From positions 1 through 63,128 of the forward strand of contig JAQVCK010000002.1 of the NCBI GenBank assembly GCA_028689835.1: DNA of 63,128 nt. Reading direction: 5' to 3'. Shown one piece after another: positions 1-10,338 of the stretch. The translations under genes and the position numbers were made by a program. How positions within the stretch are numbered: the first letter of the stretch is position 1; each line of letters starts with the position of its first letter. The stretch is from Pygmaiobacter sp. Its GTDB lineage: Bacteria > Bacillota > Clostridia > Oscillospirales > Ruminococcaceae. Below the pieces are notes generated by a model. It was not told the origin of the DNA. It worked only from the letters and a program-made list of their open reading frames with translations, and searched no databases.

Positions 1-56
1 GCAGTTTAAATAAAACGAAACAACACAACGCAGTTTTTGCATTAAAGGAGAGATAG

Positions 57-1913
<1,857 letters not shown>

Positions 1914-1957
1914 ACACATGCTTTTGCGGGGTTAGCCCCCAAAGCTTGTGCCCCCGA

Positions 1958-2032
1958 CCGACAGGGTTTTGCACCAAACTGCAAAACGCGCTGCGGCGGC
2001 CCATGGTGCCGCTGTAAGCCCCTGTCGGTTTT
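1958..2032 (+). terminator. Intercistronic hairpin between dnaK and dnaJ
   Basis: CCGACAGGG (1958-1966) pairs with CCCTGTCGG (2020-2028), followed by TTTT. The arms enclose further GC-rich complementary sequence (CGGCGGC...GTGCCGC). This resembles a leaky terminator or a processing/stability stem that would lower dnaJ output relative to dnaK. No promoter for dnaJ is obvious in the 185-base gap. Confidence 0.55.
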
Positions 2033-2098
2033 GTGGGGTTTCATCCAGCGTTCCTGCCGGGTATCGGCGGATGCGAAGATAAGGTAAGGTGACTTTCA

Positions 2099-3265
2099 TT
2101 GGCAGATAAACGCGACTACTACGAGGTGCTGGGCATTGCCAAAGGCGCTTCGGAGGACGAAATTAAAAAGGCATACCGCAAGCAGGCCAAAAAGTATCAC
2201 CCTGATCTGCACCCCGGCGACAAGGAAGCCGAGGAGAAGTTCAAAGAGGTGAACGAAGCTTACGAGATATTAAGCGATGCCAATAAGCGCGCGCGGTACG
2301 ACCAGTTTGGCCACGCGGGCGTGGACCCGAACTACGGTGCGGGCGGGCAAGGTGGCTTTGGCGGGTTTTCGGGTTTCGACGGGGACATCGACCTCGGCGA
2401 TATTTTGGGCAACATGTTTGGCGGCTTTGGTGGCTTTGGCAACCGGGGGCGCTCGGCCGGGGCCAATGCGCCGCGCCGCGGCGCGGACATCCGTGTGTCG
2501 GTAACGCTGTCGTTTATGGAGGCGGCACACGGCTGTAAAAAGACCATCACGGTCAACCATCAGGATACCTGCCCCGAGTGTGGGGGCAGCGGTGCGGCTA
2601 AGGGCACTAGCCCCGAAACCTGCCCGGACTGCCACGGCAGCGGCACGGTGACCACCCAGACCCGCACCCCGTTTGGGGTCATGCAAAGCCAGCGGCCCTG
2701 CCAGCGTTGCGGCGGGCGTGGCAAAATCATCAAGACCCCCTGCCGCAAATGCTCCGGCACCGGCCGGGTCAACAGCAGCAAAAAGCTGGAGGTCAACATC
2801 CCCGCCGGTATCGACGACGACCAGAGCCTTGCGATGCGCGGCCTTGGCGACAAGGGGCTGAACGGCGGCCCCGCGGGCGATGTGATTGTGCTGATTTCGG
2901 TGCGTGCCGACGCATTGTTTGAGCGCGACAAGTACGATGTGTGGGTCACGGTGCCCATCACTTACTCGCAGGGGGTCATGGGGGCCGAGATTGTAGTGCC
3001 CACCATCGACGGCAAGGTAGAGTATACAGTGCCGGAGGGCACACAGAGCGGCACGGTGTTCCGGCTGAAAAGCAAGGGCATCCAGTACCTCAATGGCAAG
3101 GGCCGCGGCGACCAGTATGTGCGGGTCAATGTGGAGGTGCCAAAGCGGCTGAACCGCACCCAGCGCGACGCGCTGAAAAAGTTTGAAGAGACGTTGAAAG
3201 ACGAAAACTACGAACAGCGCAAGGGCTTTTTTAAGACCTTGAAAGAGATGTTCGGCACGACCTGA
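2099..3265 (+). CDS. dnaJ: Chaperone protein DnaJ (Hsp40)
   Basis: Co-chaperone that delivers substrates to DnaK and stimulates its ATPase. Domains in order: J domain (residues 1-70) with the HPD tripeptide in YHPDLHPG; Gly/Phe-rich linker (~75-125); zinc-binding region with all four CxxCxGxG repeats ([32 protein letters not shown]); C-terminal substrate-binding domains. This is a type I DnaJ of normal length (388 residues). The start is TTG, preceded by AAGGTAAGGTGA; no in-frame ATG would keep the J domain intact. It follows dnaK in the usual order. Confidence 0.97.
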   Translation: MADKRDYYEVLGIAKGASEDEIKKAYRKQAKKYHPDLHPGDKEAEEKFKEVNEAYEILSDANKRARYDQFGHAGVDPNYGAGGQGGFGGFSGFDGDIDLGDILGNMFGGFGGFGNRGRSAGANAPRRGADIRVSVTLSFMEAAHGCKKTITVNHQDTCPECGGSGAAKGTSPETCPDCHGSGTVTTQTRTPFGVMQSQRPCQRCGGRGKIIKTPCRKCSGTGRVNSSKKLEVNIPAGIDDDQSLAMRGLGDKGLNGGPAGDVIVLISVRADALFERDKYDVWVTVPITYSQGVMGAEIVVPTIDGKVEYTVPEGTQSGTVFRLKSKGIQYLNGKGRGDQYVRVNVEVPKRLNRTQRDALKKFEETLKDENYEQRKGFFKTLKEMFGTT

Positions 3266-3271
3266 TTTACA

Positions 3272-3310
3272 GGTGCCGCGGCGTTGGCAAAACGTCGCGG
3301 CACCTTTTTT
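3272..3310 (+). terminator. Rho-independent terminator of dnaKJ
   Basis: GGTGCCGCGGCGTT pairs with AACGTCGCGGCACC (one G-U), followed by TTTTTT. It lies seven bases after the dnaJ stop. Confidence 0.85.
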
Positions 3311-3516
3311 GTGTTTATAAGTTGTATTTATGATAATTTTGCGCCGCTGCCCGCCCATTGCAAGGGGCGGGCGGCTTTTGTGTGTTTGCGGCCCGCCGGC
3401 ATAAACAGGCAGGGGCAAGCACAAAATGGGGGGTACCGGCACCGGCGCAAGGCGTTTTGCGGGGCAAAAAATAGCACGGCACCCCGCTTTTTGGCATGTT
3501 TTGCCCCGCAACCGCT
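3311..3516. other. Non-coding gap between dnaJ and malic enzyme
   Basis: The stretch between the dnaJ terminator and the malic-enzyme promoter holds a second GC-rich stem near 3342-3378 (CCCGCCC...GGGCGGG followed by TTTT), possibly a back-up terminator. Overlapping ORFs here have no ribosome binding site and I see no gene. Confidence 0.5.
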
Positions 3517-3544
3517 TTGCAGCGGCGGCGCGGTTTGTTATAAT
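3517..3544 (+). promoter_or_regulatory. Promoter of the malic enzyme gene
   Basis: TTGCAG (3517-3522), 16 bases, TATAAT (3539-3544). A TG one base before the -10 makes it an extended -10 promoter. About 68 bases of leader precede the ATG. Confidence 0.65.
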
Positions 3545-3612
3545 AGGGTCGCTAGTAAAACAAAAACGGGGTTTGCACCGGCGGGGGCCGGGGGCTGAAA
3601 GGATGAAGACAA

Positions 3613-4797
3613 ATGCAACAAAACGAACCGCTGCGCGCCGCGGCGCTGGCCGCCCACAAAAAGTGGGGCGGCAAAATAGAGGTGAACAGCCGGGTGCCCC
3701 TGCGGGACGCGGCCGACCTTTCGCTTGCCTATACCCCCGGTGTGGCAGAGCCCTGCCGCGAAATAGAGCGGGACGAAACGCTAAGCTATACCTACACCCG
3801 GCGCGGCAACCTGGTGGCGGTCATCACCGACGGCACTGCGGTGCTGGGCCTTGGCGACATCGGCCCCGCGGCGGGCATGCCGGTGATGGAGGGCAAATGC
3901 GTGCTGTTCAAAGAGTTCGGCGGCATCGACGCGTTTCCCATCTGTGTGGATTCAAAAGACCCGGATGAGATTGTGCGCACGGTGCAGCTAATCTCCAAAA
4001 GCTTTGGCGGTATCAATTTAGAGGATATTGCGGCCCCGCGCTGCTTTGAAATTGAGCGGCGGCTGCAAGAGGTCTGCGACATCCCGGTATTTCACGACGA
4101 CCAGCACGGCACGGCCATTGTGCTGTGTGCGGCACTGCTGAACGCATTAAAAGTGGTGGGCAAGCCGGAGGGCACGGTGGAAATCGTCATCAACGGCGCG
4201 GGCGCCGCCGGTATTTCCATTGCGCGGCTGGTGCTGCAAATGGGCCTTGGCCGGGTGACACTGGTGGACCGCGAGGGCATTTTGTACGACGGCGCGCCGT
4301 TTGCAAACCCGGTGCAGGCCGAAATGGCCAAGGTGACCAATTTGTCGCACCGCACCGGCACCCTTGCCGATGCGATGCGCGGGGCCGATGTGTTCATCGG
4401 CGTTTCGCGCCCCGGGCTGGTGACGGCCGAAATGGTGGCCACCATGGCGCCGCAGCCCCTCCTGTTCCCCATGGCAAACCCCACGCCGGAAATTTTCCCC
4501 GACGAAGCAAAGCGCGGCGGCGCCGCCATTGTGGGCACCGGCCGCAGCGATTTTGCCAATCAGGTCAACAACATTCTCGCGTTTCCCGGCGTGTTTAAAG
4601 GGGCGCTTGCCGTGCGCGCGCCGCGCATTACCGACAGCATGAAAGAGGCGGCGGCCCGCGGCATTGCCGCAGCGGTGGCCCCAGACCAGCTGTGTGCCGA
4701 AAAGGTGCTGCCCTCGCCGTTTGACCGCGGGGTGGCCGATATTGTGGCAAAGGCCGTCGCCGACGAAGCGGTGCGCCTTGGCATCAACCGCATTTAA
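3613..4797 (+). CDS. NAD(P)-dependent malic enzyme
   Basis: Oxidative decarboxylation of malate to pyruvate and CO2 with reduction of NAD(P). The 394-residue size matches the short bacterial malic enzymes that lack a phosphotransacetylase tail. Seen: [12 protein letters not shown] near residue 37 (substrate loop); [15 protein letters not shown] and [13 protein letters not shown] with the catalytic lysine region; DDQHGTA near residue 160 (metal-binding aspartates); [13 protein letters not shown] near residue 195 (Rossmann dinucleotide fold). NAD versus NADP preference cannot be read reliably. AAAGGATGAAGAC precedes the ATG. It has its own promoter and reads into prmA and rsmE with short gaps, so probably one transcript. 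Confidence 0.93.
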   Translation: MQQNEPLRAAALAAHKKWGGKIEVNSRVPLRDAADLSLAYTPGVAEPCREIERDETLSYTYTRRGNLVAVITDGTAVLGLGDIGPAAGMPVMEGKCVLFKEFGGIDAFPICVDSKDPDEIVRTVQLISKSFGGINLEDIAAPRCFEIERRLQEVCDIPVFHDDQHGTAIVLCAALLNALKVVGKPEGTVEIVINGAGAAGISIARLVLQMGLGRVTLVDREGILYDGAPFANPVQAEMAKVTNLSHRTGTLADAMRGADVFIGVSRPGLVTAEMVATMAPQPLLFPMANPTPEIFPDEAKRGGAAIVGTGRSDFANQVNNILAFPGVFKGALAVRAPRITDSMKEAAARGIAAAVAPDQLCAEKVLPSPFDRGVADIVAKAVADEAVRLGINRI

Positions 4798-4808
4798 AGG
4801 AGAAGCCT

Positions 4809-5735
4809 ATGGAGTGGAAAGACATTAAAATTACCGTGTCCAAAAAAGACGCGGACACCGCCGAAGCCATTGCGACCGGCGTGTCGGGCGGCGGCATTTA
4901 TATTGAGGATTATTCTGACTTAGAGGCACAGGTGCAGGCCATCGCGCATGTGGATTTGATTGAAGAGGACCTGTTGCAAAAGGACCGCAACATCGTTGCC
5001 ATTCACCTTTACCTTTCGCCGGAGCAAAACCTTGCCGAGGTGGTGGACCTGCTGCACCAGCGCCTGCTTGCCGCCGAGGTGGCGGGCACGGTGGAGGTAC
5101 AGGGCATTGAGGAGGCCGACTGGGAAAACGGGTGGAAAGCCTTTTACCACGCGATGACGCTGGGCAGGCGGCTTGCCATCTGCCCCAGCTGGGAGAGCAT
5201 CGACGAGCCGGGGCGCGCCGTATTGCGGCTGGACCCCGGCATGGCCTTTGGCACCGGCACGCACGAGACGACCGCGCTGTGCCTTGTGGCGCTGGACGAG
5301 CTGGTGCAGGGCGGCGAGCGCCTGCTTGACATCGGCACCGGCAGCGGTATTTTGGCCATTGCGGCACTACTGCTGGGCGCCGCCAAAGCCGAAGGGGTGG
5401 ACATTGACCCCATGTGCGTGCGCACAGCGGGCGAAAACGCGGCGCTCAACGGCGTCAGCGACCGGTTTGTCGTCGAAATCGGCGATCTGTCCGACAAGGC
5501 GTCGGGGCAGTACGATCTCATCACCGCCAACATTGTGGCAAACGCCATCAAACAGCTTGCCCCGCAAATCCCCGCGCTGCTGGCGCCAAACGGCACCTTT
5601 ATTGCCAGCGGCATTATCGACGAGCGCGAGGACGAAGTGGCGCAGGCCATCCGCGCGGCAGGGCTTGCCGTGCGCGAAATCCGGCGCGACAACGGGTGGG
5701 TGTGCATTCTTGCAAACCACCCGGCAAAGGGGTAA
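4809..5735 (+). CDS. prmA: Ribosomal protein L11 methyltransferase PrmA
   Basis: SAM-dependent methyltransferase that methylates ribosomal protein L11. It has an N-terminal substrate-recognition domain (~1-100), then a Rossmann methyltransferase domain with motif I LLDIGTGSGILAIAALLLG near residue 160, an acidic residue at the end of strand 2 (GVDIDP) and the catalytic-loop motif ITANIVANAI. 308 residues is normal. AAAGGAGAAGCC precedes the ATG. It is followed three bases later by rsmE, a common arrangement in Firmicutes. Confidence 0.95.
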   Translation: MEWKDIKITVSKKDADTAEAIATGVSGGGIYIEDYSDLEAQVQAIAHVDLIEEDLLQKDRNIVAIHLYLSPEQNLAEVVDLLHQRLLAAEVAGTVEVQGIEEADWENGWKAFYHAMTLGRRLAICPSWESIDEPGRAVLRLDPGMAFGTGTHETTALCLVALDELVQGGERLLDIGTGSGILAIAALLLGAAKAEGVDIDPMCVRTAGENAALNGVSDRFVVEIGDLSDKASGQYDLITANIVANAIKQLAPQIPALLAPNGTFIASGIIDEREDEVAQAIRAAGLAVREIRRDNGWVCILANHPAKG

Positions 5736-5738
5736 TGT

Positions 5739-6476
5739 ATGAGCCACCGTTATTTTGCCTCGCAGATACAGGGCGACACCGCGCTGCTGCTGGGCGAGGA
5801 AGCCGCCCACGTGGCACGGGTGCTGCGCTGCAAGCCCGGCGAAGCGCTGCTGCTGTTTGACGGCAGCGGCAGCGAGTACGACGCCGAAATTGTAGAAGTT
5901 ACCCCCCAGCAGGTACGCCTTGCCATACGCGCGCGCCGCGCCGCCACCACCGAGCCGGGCGTTGCGGTAACGCTGTATGTGGGGCTGCCCAAGGGCGATA
6001 AGCTGGAGCTGATTGTGCAAAAGGCCACCGAGCTGGGCGCTGCGCGGGTGGTACCGTTTGAAAGCCGCTTTTGCGTGGCAAAAATAAAAAATGAAGCGGC
6101 GAAGCTGGAGCGCTGGGCCCGCATCGCAAAAGAGGCCGCAAAGCAAAGCGGCCGCGCACAGGTGCCCGAAGTGCTGCCCACCTTGGCGTTTAGCGCCATG
6201 TGCAAGCAGGCGGCCGCAGCCGATGTGGCGCTGTTTTGCTACGAGCGGGGGGGCGACGCCCTTGCCCCCGGCAGCGCGCTGCACACAAGGCTGGCCGCCG
6301 CCAAAACGGTGGCCATTATCACCGGCGCCGAGGGCGGCTTTGACGAGCAGGAGGCCGCGCAGGCCGTTGCCGCGGGCTGCACACAGGTGGGCCTTGGCCC
6401 GCGCATTTTGCGCTGCGAAACCGCGCCGCTGGCTGCCCTTGCCGCGGTGATGGTACTGACCGGCAATTTATCTTAA
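5739..6476 (+). CDS. rsmE: 16S rRNA (uridine-1498-N3) methyltransferase RsmE
   Basis: SPOUT-class methyltransferase that modifies U1498 of 16S rRNA. The N-terminal PUA-like part includes HVARVLRCKPGE. The knotted C-terminal SAM-binding region shows GAEGGFDEQEA and LGPRILRCETAPLAAL, the family's hallmark motifs. 245 residues is normal. The start lies three bases after prmA, suggesting translational coupling. The 67-base gap to the next gene lacks a strong terminator. Confidence 0.95.
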   Translation: MSHRYFASQIQGDTALLLGEEAAHVARVLRCKPGEALLLFDGSGSEYDAEIVEVTPQQVRLAIRARRAATTEPGVAVTLYVGLPKGDKLELIVQKATELGAARVVPFESRFCVAKIKNEAAKLERWARIAKEAAKQSGRAQVPEVLPTLAFSAMCKQAAAADVALFCYERGGDALAPGSALHTRLAAAKTVAIITGAEGGFDEQEAAQAVAAGCTQVGLGPRILRCETAPLAALAAVMVLTGNLS

Positions 6477-6543
6477 ACGCCCCGCCCCGGCTTTGCCTTG
6501 GCGGCGTAAATAAAAAAACAAAATCAAAAAAAGAGGTTTTACC

Positions 6544-7275
6544 ATGAGCATGCATATTACAGCCGCCCCCGGCGAAATTGCCGAGCGGGTTGTTTTGGTG
6601 GGCGACCCCGAGCGGGCGACCATGATGGCCGAAACATATTTAAAAGACAAGACCCTTGTAAACAGCCAGCGCGGCGCGCTGTGCTACACCGGTACCTTTG
6701 AGGGGGTGCGGGTGTCGGTGATGGCCGTCGGCATGGGCAACCCGTCGATGCTGATTTATGCCACCGAGCTTTGCCGCGATTTTGGCTGCAAAATCTTAGT
6801 GCGCGCCGGCACGTCGGGCGGCTACCTGCCCAGTATGCGCAAGTTTGACATTGTGCTCTCGCAGGCCACCAGCACCACGTCGGGCATCAACGATAACCTG
6901 TTCAACGGGCATTTTTCGCCGGTGGCAGATTTTGGCCTGCTGCGCGCCGCGGATGAGTTTGCGCGCGAGATGAACCTTGTCACCTATGTGGGCAACACCG
7001 TGTGCAATGACCGCATTTACCGCGACGAAAACTACAAGTCAAAGATGTGGGCAAAGTACGGCATTTTGTGCTCGGAGATGGAGGGCACCGCGCTGTACAC
7101 CGCGGCGGCGGAGTTTGGCAGCCGCGCATTGATGATGGTGGGCATCACCGTGGGCATTGCGTGGGATGAAAACGGCAACGAGACCTTTGAGGACCTGCCC
7201 ACCCGTGACGACCACCCCGGCAGCGTAGAGCAAATGGTACTGCTGGCACTGCGCACCGCCGCCCACGCACAGTAA
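6544..7275 (+). CDS. NP-I family nucleoside phosphorylase (DeoD/uridine phosphorylase-like)
   Basis: Phosphorolysis of a nucleoside to free base plus (deoxy)ribose-1-phosphate. Seen: VVLVGDPERATMMAETYL (phosphate site), MAVGMGNPSM, RAGTSGGYL and SEMEGTALY (ribose-binding Glu-Met-Glu), all NP-I hallmarks; 243 residues. Where true DeoD proteins have a (V/I)SD motif with the catalytic Asp (present in the paralogue at 18508 as LTISDSE), this one reads GITVGIAWDE, closer to the uridine phosphorylase arrangement. The base specificity is therefore open and I give no symbol. AAAGAGG precedes the ATG. A perfect six-pair stem (GCCGGG/CCCGGC) follows the stop. Confidence 0.8.
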   Translation: MSMHITAAPGEIAERVVLVGDPERATMMAETYLKDKTLVNSQRGALCYTGTFEGVRVSVMAVGMGNPSMLIYATELCRDFGCKILVRAGTSGGYLPSMRKFDIVLSQATSTTSGINDNLFNGHFSPVADFGLLRAADEFAREMNLVTYVGNTVCNDRIYRDENYKSKMWAKYGILCSEMEGTALYTAAAEFGSRALMMVGITVGIAWDENGNETFEDLPTRDDHPGSVEQMVLLALRTAAHAQ

Positions 7276-7317
7276 CTGCCGGGCAGCCCGGCATAAAATG
7301 AGTAAAGGAGACAAAAC

Positions 7318-7356
7318 ATGATCCTCTGCATTGCAAACGCTCCGTGCAAGGCCTGA
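7318..7356 (+). CDS. Putative 12-codon leader peptide ahead of the MFS efflux gene
   Basis: ATG with AAAGGAG eight bases upstream encodes MILCIANAPCKA followed by TGA. It is too short for the ORF track. Its ribosome binding site is almost identical to that of the MFS gene 134 bases downstream. The last codons lie in the 5' arm of a stem (CCGTGC 7342-7347 with GCACGG 7369-7374, plus GGCC/GGCC). That geometry is typical of ribosome-stalling leader peptides of resistance genes. Translation of the peptide is inferred, not shown. Confidence 0.5.
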   Translation: MILCIANAPCKA

Positions 7357-7447
7357 TTGCGGGTGGCCGCACGGAGCACGAAAATTGTCACCTGCAAGGG
7401 CTTTGCACCTTTTTAAAACCAAAAGGTTGAAAAGTAAAGGAGCAAAG
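7342..7447 (+). promoter_or_regulatory. Candidate translational attenuator of the MFS gene
   Basis: CTTTGCACCTTT (7401-7412) pairs with AAAGGAGCAAAG (7436-7447) with one mismatch in twelve, burying the efflux gene's AAAGGAG. Competing stems exist: TGCAAG (7393-7398) with TTTGCA (7402-7407), GCGGGTGGC (7359-7367) with GTCACCTGC (7387-7395), and the leader-ORF stem CCGTGC/GCACGG. Such mutually exclusive stems suggest control by ribosome position on the leader ORF. The direction of switching is not clear from sequence alone. Confidence 0.55.
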
Positions 7448-7451
7448 TCAA

Positions 7452-8756
7452 ATGCAACAACAAACAAACAGGGCCTCATTGCGCCCTTTTTTACTACTCT
7501 GGTCCACCCAGTCGCTCTCGCAGCTGGGCAGTGCGATGACGTCTTTCGCGCTCATCATCTGGGCCTATGGCCAAACCGGTTCGGCGCTGTCCACCGCACT
7601 GCTGACGGTATGCTCGTACGCACCGTATGTCTGCCTTTCGGTGTTTGCGGGTGCGCTGTGTGACCGGTGGGACAAAAAAACCGTCATGCTGGCAAGCGAC
7701 AGCTTTGCCGCGCTGTGTACCGCCGCCGTGCTGGTGCTGTCTTTGGGCGGCGGGCTGCAAGTGTGGCACCTGTATGCCATCAATGTGCTTACCGGGCTGA
7801 TGAACACGGTGCAGCAGCCCGCGTCAGATGTGGCGGTTAGCCTGCTGGTGCCGCCGCAGTATTACCAAAAGGCGGGCGGCCTGCGCTATTTTTCAAATTC
7901 CCTCACCGGCATTTTGACCCCGGTGCTCGCCGCTGCCCTGCTGGGTTTTGGCGGGTTACAGGTTGTGCTGATGGCGGACCTTGCCAGCTTTTTTGTGGCG
8001 TTTGCCACCCTGCTGTGGGGCATTCACCTGCCGGGGGCACCGGTAAAACAGGCGGGCGGCGCTGGGGTACTTGCCGGGGCTGCCGCCGGCCTGCGGTACT
8101 TAAAGCAGCAGCGGGGCATTTTACACCTGATTTTATTTTTGGCGCTCATCAATTTTACTGCGTCGGTGTACAACGCGGCGCTCACCCCCATGCTGTTGTC
8201 CCGCCAGGGTGGCGGCCAGCAGGTATTGGGGTTGGTAAACGCCGTCACCGGGGCGGCCACACTGGTGGGCAGCTTGCTGGCCTCCACATTGCCCGCGCCC
8301 AAAAACCGGGTGCGGGTCGTGCTGAACACACTGCTGTTCTCGATGGGCACCGAAAATTTCATCCTCGCACTGGGGCGCAGCGCCCCGGCATGGTGTGTCG
8401 GCGCGGCCCTTGGCTGGGTGGGCATCCCGCTGATGGGGGCAAATTTAGACGTTCTGCTGCGCGGCAATGTGCCGCTGGCGCTGCAAGGCCGGGTGTTTGC
8501 CGCGCGCAACACGCTGCAATTCTTCACCATCCCGCTGGGCAACCTTGCCGGGGGGCTTTTGGTGGACCGTATGTTCGAGCCGCTGCTTGCGCGCCAAAGC
8601 GCCGCCAGCCCGCTGGTGGCACTGGTGGGGGCGGGCAAGGGCAGCGGGGCCGCACTGCTGTTTTTGGTGCTGGGGGCCGTGGGCCTTTTGACCTGCGTGC
8701 TGTTTCGGTTTGACAAGCCGCTGCGCGCGCTGGGGCAGCAGGATGGCCGGGGCTGA
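7452..8756 (+). CDS. MFS transporter, macrolide-efflux (Mef)-like
   Basis: Predicted 12-helix major facilitator exporter of 434 residues in the cytoplasmic membrane. The first helix region (WSTQSLSQLGSAMTSFALII) and the loop after helix 2 (AGALCDRWDKKTVMLASD, the MFS A-motif) match the drug:H+ antiporters related to Mef(A). The substrate cannot be deduced. AAAGGAG precedes the ATG and sits in a strong stem (see attenuator), which supports a drug-inducible pump. It is not followed by an ABC-F gene such as msr. A C-terminal hydrophobic segment ends in a short basic tail. Confidence 0.8.
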   Translation: MQQQTNRASLRPFLLLWSTQSLSQLGSAMTSFALIIWAYGQTGSALSTALLTVCSYAPYVCLSVFAGALCDRWDKKTVMLASDSFAALCTAAVLVLSLGGGLQVWHLYAINVLTGLMNTVQQPASDVAVSLLVPPQYYQKAGGLRYFSNSLTGILTPVLAAALLGFGGLQVVLMADLASFFVAFATLLWGIHLPGAPVKQAGGAGVLAGAAAGLRYLKQQRGILHLILFLALINFTASVYNAALTPMLLSRQGGGQQVLGLVNAVTGAATLVGSLLASTLPAPKNRVRVVLNTLLFSMGTENFILALGRSAPAWCVGAALGWVGIPLMGANLDVLLRGNVPLALQGRVFAARNTLQFFTIPLGNLAGGLLVDRMFEPLLARQSAASPLVALVGAGKGSGAALLFLVLGAVGLLTCVLFRFDKPLRALGQQDGRG

Positions 8757-8805
8757 CCGGCAGAGCAATATTTCACTTTTATCTTTTTTATGTAATCTGT
8801 TCGAT

Positions 8806-8919
8806 GCACAGGCAAAAACACGGCCCGGTTGGTAGTCCGGGCGCGGCGTGGCTTTGGCCCCGCCGTCAGTAACCTGCCTCCTTGGTTGTCCGGCCTGTGC
8901 AGGTTGTTCTTTAAGGAGG
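8806..8919 (+). ncRNA. yjdF-type riboswitch
   Basis: Structured leader directly upstream of a yjdF homologue. Seen: closing helix GCACAGGC (8806-8813) with GCCTGTGC (8893-8900); hairpin GCCCGG/CCGGGC (8823-8842) with a TTGGTAGT loop; a further GC hairpin near 8844-8864. CCTCCTT (8877-8883) is complementary to the AAGGAGG ribosome binding site (8913-8919), a translational expression platform. Known: yjdF RNAs bind diverse azaaromatic compounds and typically precede yjdF genes. Assignment rests on context and partial recall of the consensus. Confidence 0.7.
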
Positions 8920-8928
8920 TTGTTCAGG

Positions 8929-9348
8929 ATGAAACCAACACAGGTTTCGTTTCGTGTTTTATTTGAAGACCCGTTTTGGGTGGGTGTCTGCGAGCGGTGG
9001 GAAAAAGACGGCTTGCAGGTGTGCAAGGTCACCTTTGGCGCCGAGCCGAAGGACGCGGAGATTTACGCGTTCATTTTAGCCCATTGGGATACGCTGCGGG
9101 TTGGCCCGGCCATCAAGGCCGACGCAAAACCGTCTGCACACAAAAACCCCAAACGCCGCCAGCGTGAAATACAAAAGCAGCTGGCCCCCGCCGGGGTGGG
9201 CACCAAGGCCCAGCAGGCATTAAAGGCGCAGCAGCAACAGGGCAAAACTGCCCGCAAGCAGCAAAGCCGCGTGCAAAAGCAGCAGGCGGCGGCGCACAAG
9301 CTGGCGCTGCACAGGGCAAAACAAAAGCAAAAGCACAACGGGCATTAA
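8929..9348 (+). CDS. yjdF: YjdF family protein (DUF2992)
   Basis: Small basic protein of unknown biochemical role. DUF2992 proteins are associated with azaaromatic-sensing RNAs, so a part in handling toxic aromatic compounds is suspected. I chose the ATG at 8929 (139 residues) because AAGGAGG lies nine bases upstream; the track start at 8848 lies inside the riboswitch. N-terminal half: SFRVLFEDPFWVGVCERW, the family's conserved opening. C-terminal half: a Lys/Gln/Ala-rich, probably helical, highly basic tail. Neighbouring the Mef-like pump, it makes a plausible small xenobiotic-response cluster. Confidence 0.8.
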   Translation: MKPTQVSFRVLFEDPFWVGVCERWEKDGLQVCKVTFGAEPKDAEIYAFILAHWDTLRVGPAIKADAKPSAHKNPKRRQREIQKQLAPAGVGTKAQQALKAQQQQGKTARKQQSRVQKQQAAAHKLALHRAKQKQKHNGH

Positions 9349-9387
9349 ATGCCGCCCCGGTGGGGCGGCGTAGAGTAAACAACAAAA

Positions 9388-9418
9388 AACGCGGGGCATT
9401 GCCCCGCGTTTTTATTTT
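9388..9418. terminator. Bidirectional terminator between yjdF and degV
   Basis: AACGCGGGGC-ATT-GCCCCGCGTT with an A-run on the left and a T-run on the right serves the convergent genes. A second GC stem (GCCGCCCC/GGGGCGGC) lies just after the yjdF stop. Confidence 0.85.
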
Positions 9419-9424
9419 AGTTTT

Positions 9425-10297
9425 TTACTTTTGGCTGCCCAGCCAAAACAGCGCCACCGTGCCGGGGCCCGAATGGCTGCCAATCACCGGCCCAATAAAA
9501 TTGGTCTCAATGTGCACAATCCCAAACCGTCCGTGCAGCTTTTCGGCCACATAATCGGCATCTGCGGCACAGTCGCCGTGGCTGAGGAAAATCGTCTCGT
9601 TTTCGCCCTCGGCAATCGTGTTCTCAAGGTGTTGTACCAGCGTGTCCAGGCTCTGCCGGCGGCCGCGCACCTTTTCCATCGGGATTAAATGGCCCTCGTC
9701 GTCCACATGCAGCACCGGCTTGATGCCCAGCATCGTACCCATCACCGCCGCCGCGCCGCTTACCCGGCCGCCCCGGTGCAAAAAGTGCAAATCATCCACC
9801 GTAAACCAGTGGCACAGGCGGTTGCGGTTTTGTTCCACCCAGTCGGCCACTTCGTTCAGCGAGTCGCCGGCAAGGCGGCGCATCGCCGCATGGTACACCA
9901 GCAGCCCTTCGCCCATGCTGGCAGCAAGGCTGTCCACCGCGCGCACCGTGCGCGCAGGGTAGTTGTGGCGCAGTTCTTCCGCCGCAAGGCGGCTGGAGTT
10001 AAAGCTGCCCGAAAGCCCGGACGAAAAAATCAAAAACAACACGTCCTGCCCCGCATCTAAAAATGGTTTCGCCACCTCGGTATAAGTTAAGGCGGTCACC
10101 TGTGCGGTGGTGGCCATGGCACCGCCGCGCAGTTTTGCATAAAAATCAGCGGGGTCAAGGTCGCGGTTGTCGGGGTAGTTGCGGTAGCTTTTGTCCTCGA
10201 TGGTAAACTCCATCGGGATGACTTCAACTTGCATCTTTTCGACGAGCGACGGGGAGAGGTCACAGGTGGAATCGGTGATGATGACGTAATTGTGCAT
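9425..10297 (-). CDS. DegV family fatty-acid-binding protein
   Basis: DegV/FakB-type protein. Family members bind a fatty acid and, with a FakA kinase, present it for phosphorylation. Seen: ITDSTCDLSPSLVEKM at the N-terminus, FSSGLSGSFNSSRLA near residue 88 (fatty-acid headgroup loop), MLGIKPVLHVDDEG near residue 168 and SHSGPGTVALFWLG at the C-terminus. 290 residues is typical. AAGGAG lies inside a small hairpin (CAGCT-AAGG-AGCTG) ahead of the ATG. It lies 41 bases downstream of ptsI and is probably co-transcribed. No fakA is visible nearby, so the specific partner is unknown. Confidence 0.9.
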   Translation of the reverse strand: MHNYVIITDSTCDLSPSLVEKMQVEVIPMEFTIEDKSYRNYPDNRDLDPADFYAKLRGGAMATTAQVTALTYTEVAKPFLDAGQDVLFLIFSSGLSGSFNSSRLAAEELRHNYPARTVRAVDSLAASMGEGLLVYHAAMRRLAGDSLNEVADWVEQNRNRLCHWFTVDDLHFLHRGGRVSGAAAVMGTMLGIKPVLHVDDEGHLIPMEKVRGRRQSLDTLVQHLENTIAEGENETIFLSHGDCAADADYVAEKLHGRFGIVHIETNFIGPVIGSHSGPGTVALFWLGSQK

Positions 10298-10338
10298 AAC
10301 AGCAGCTCCTTAGCTGCCGGTACCGCGGGGCGGCCCGG

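Noticed and set aside
2270-3511. 413-codon minus-strand ORF over dnaJ
   Set aside because: Shadow of dnaJ running through its terminator; composition is typical of an antisense GC-rich frame.
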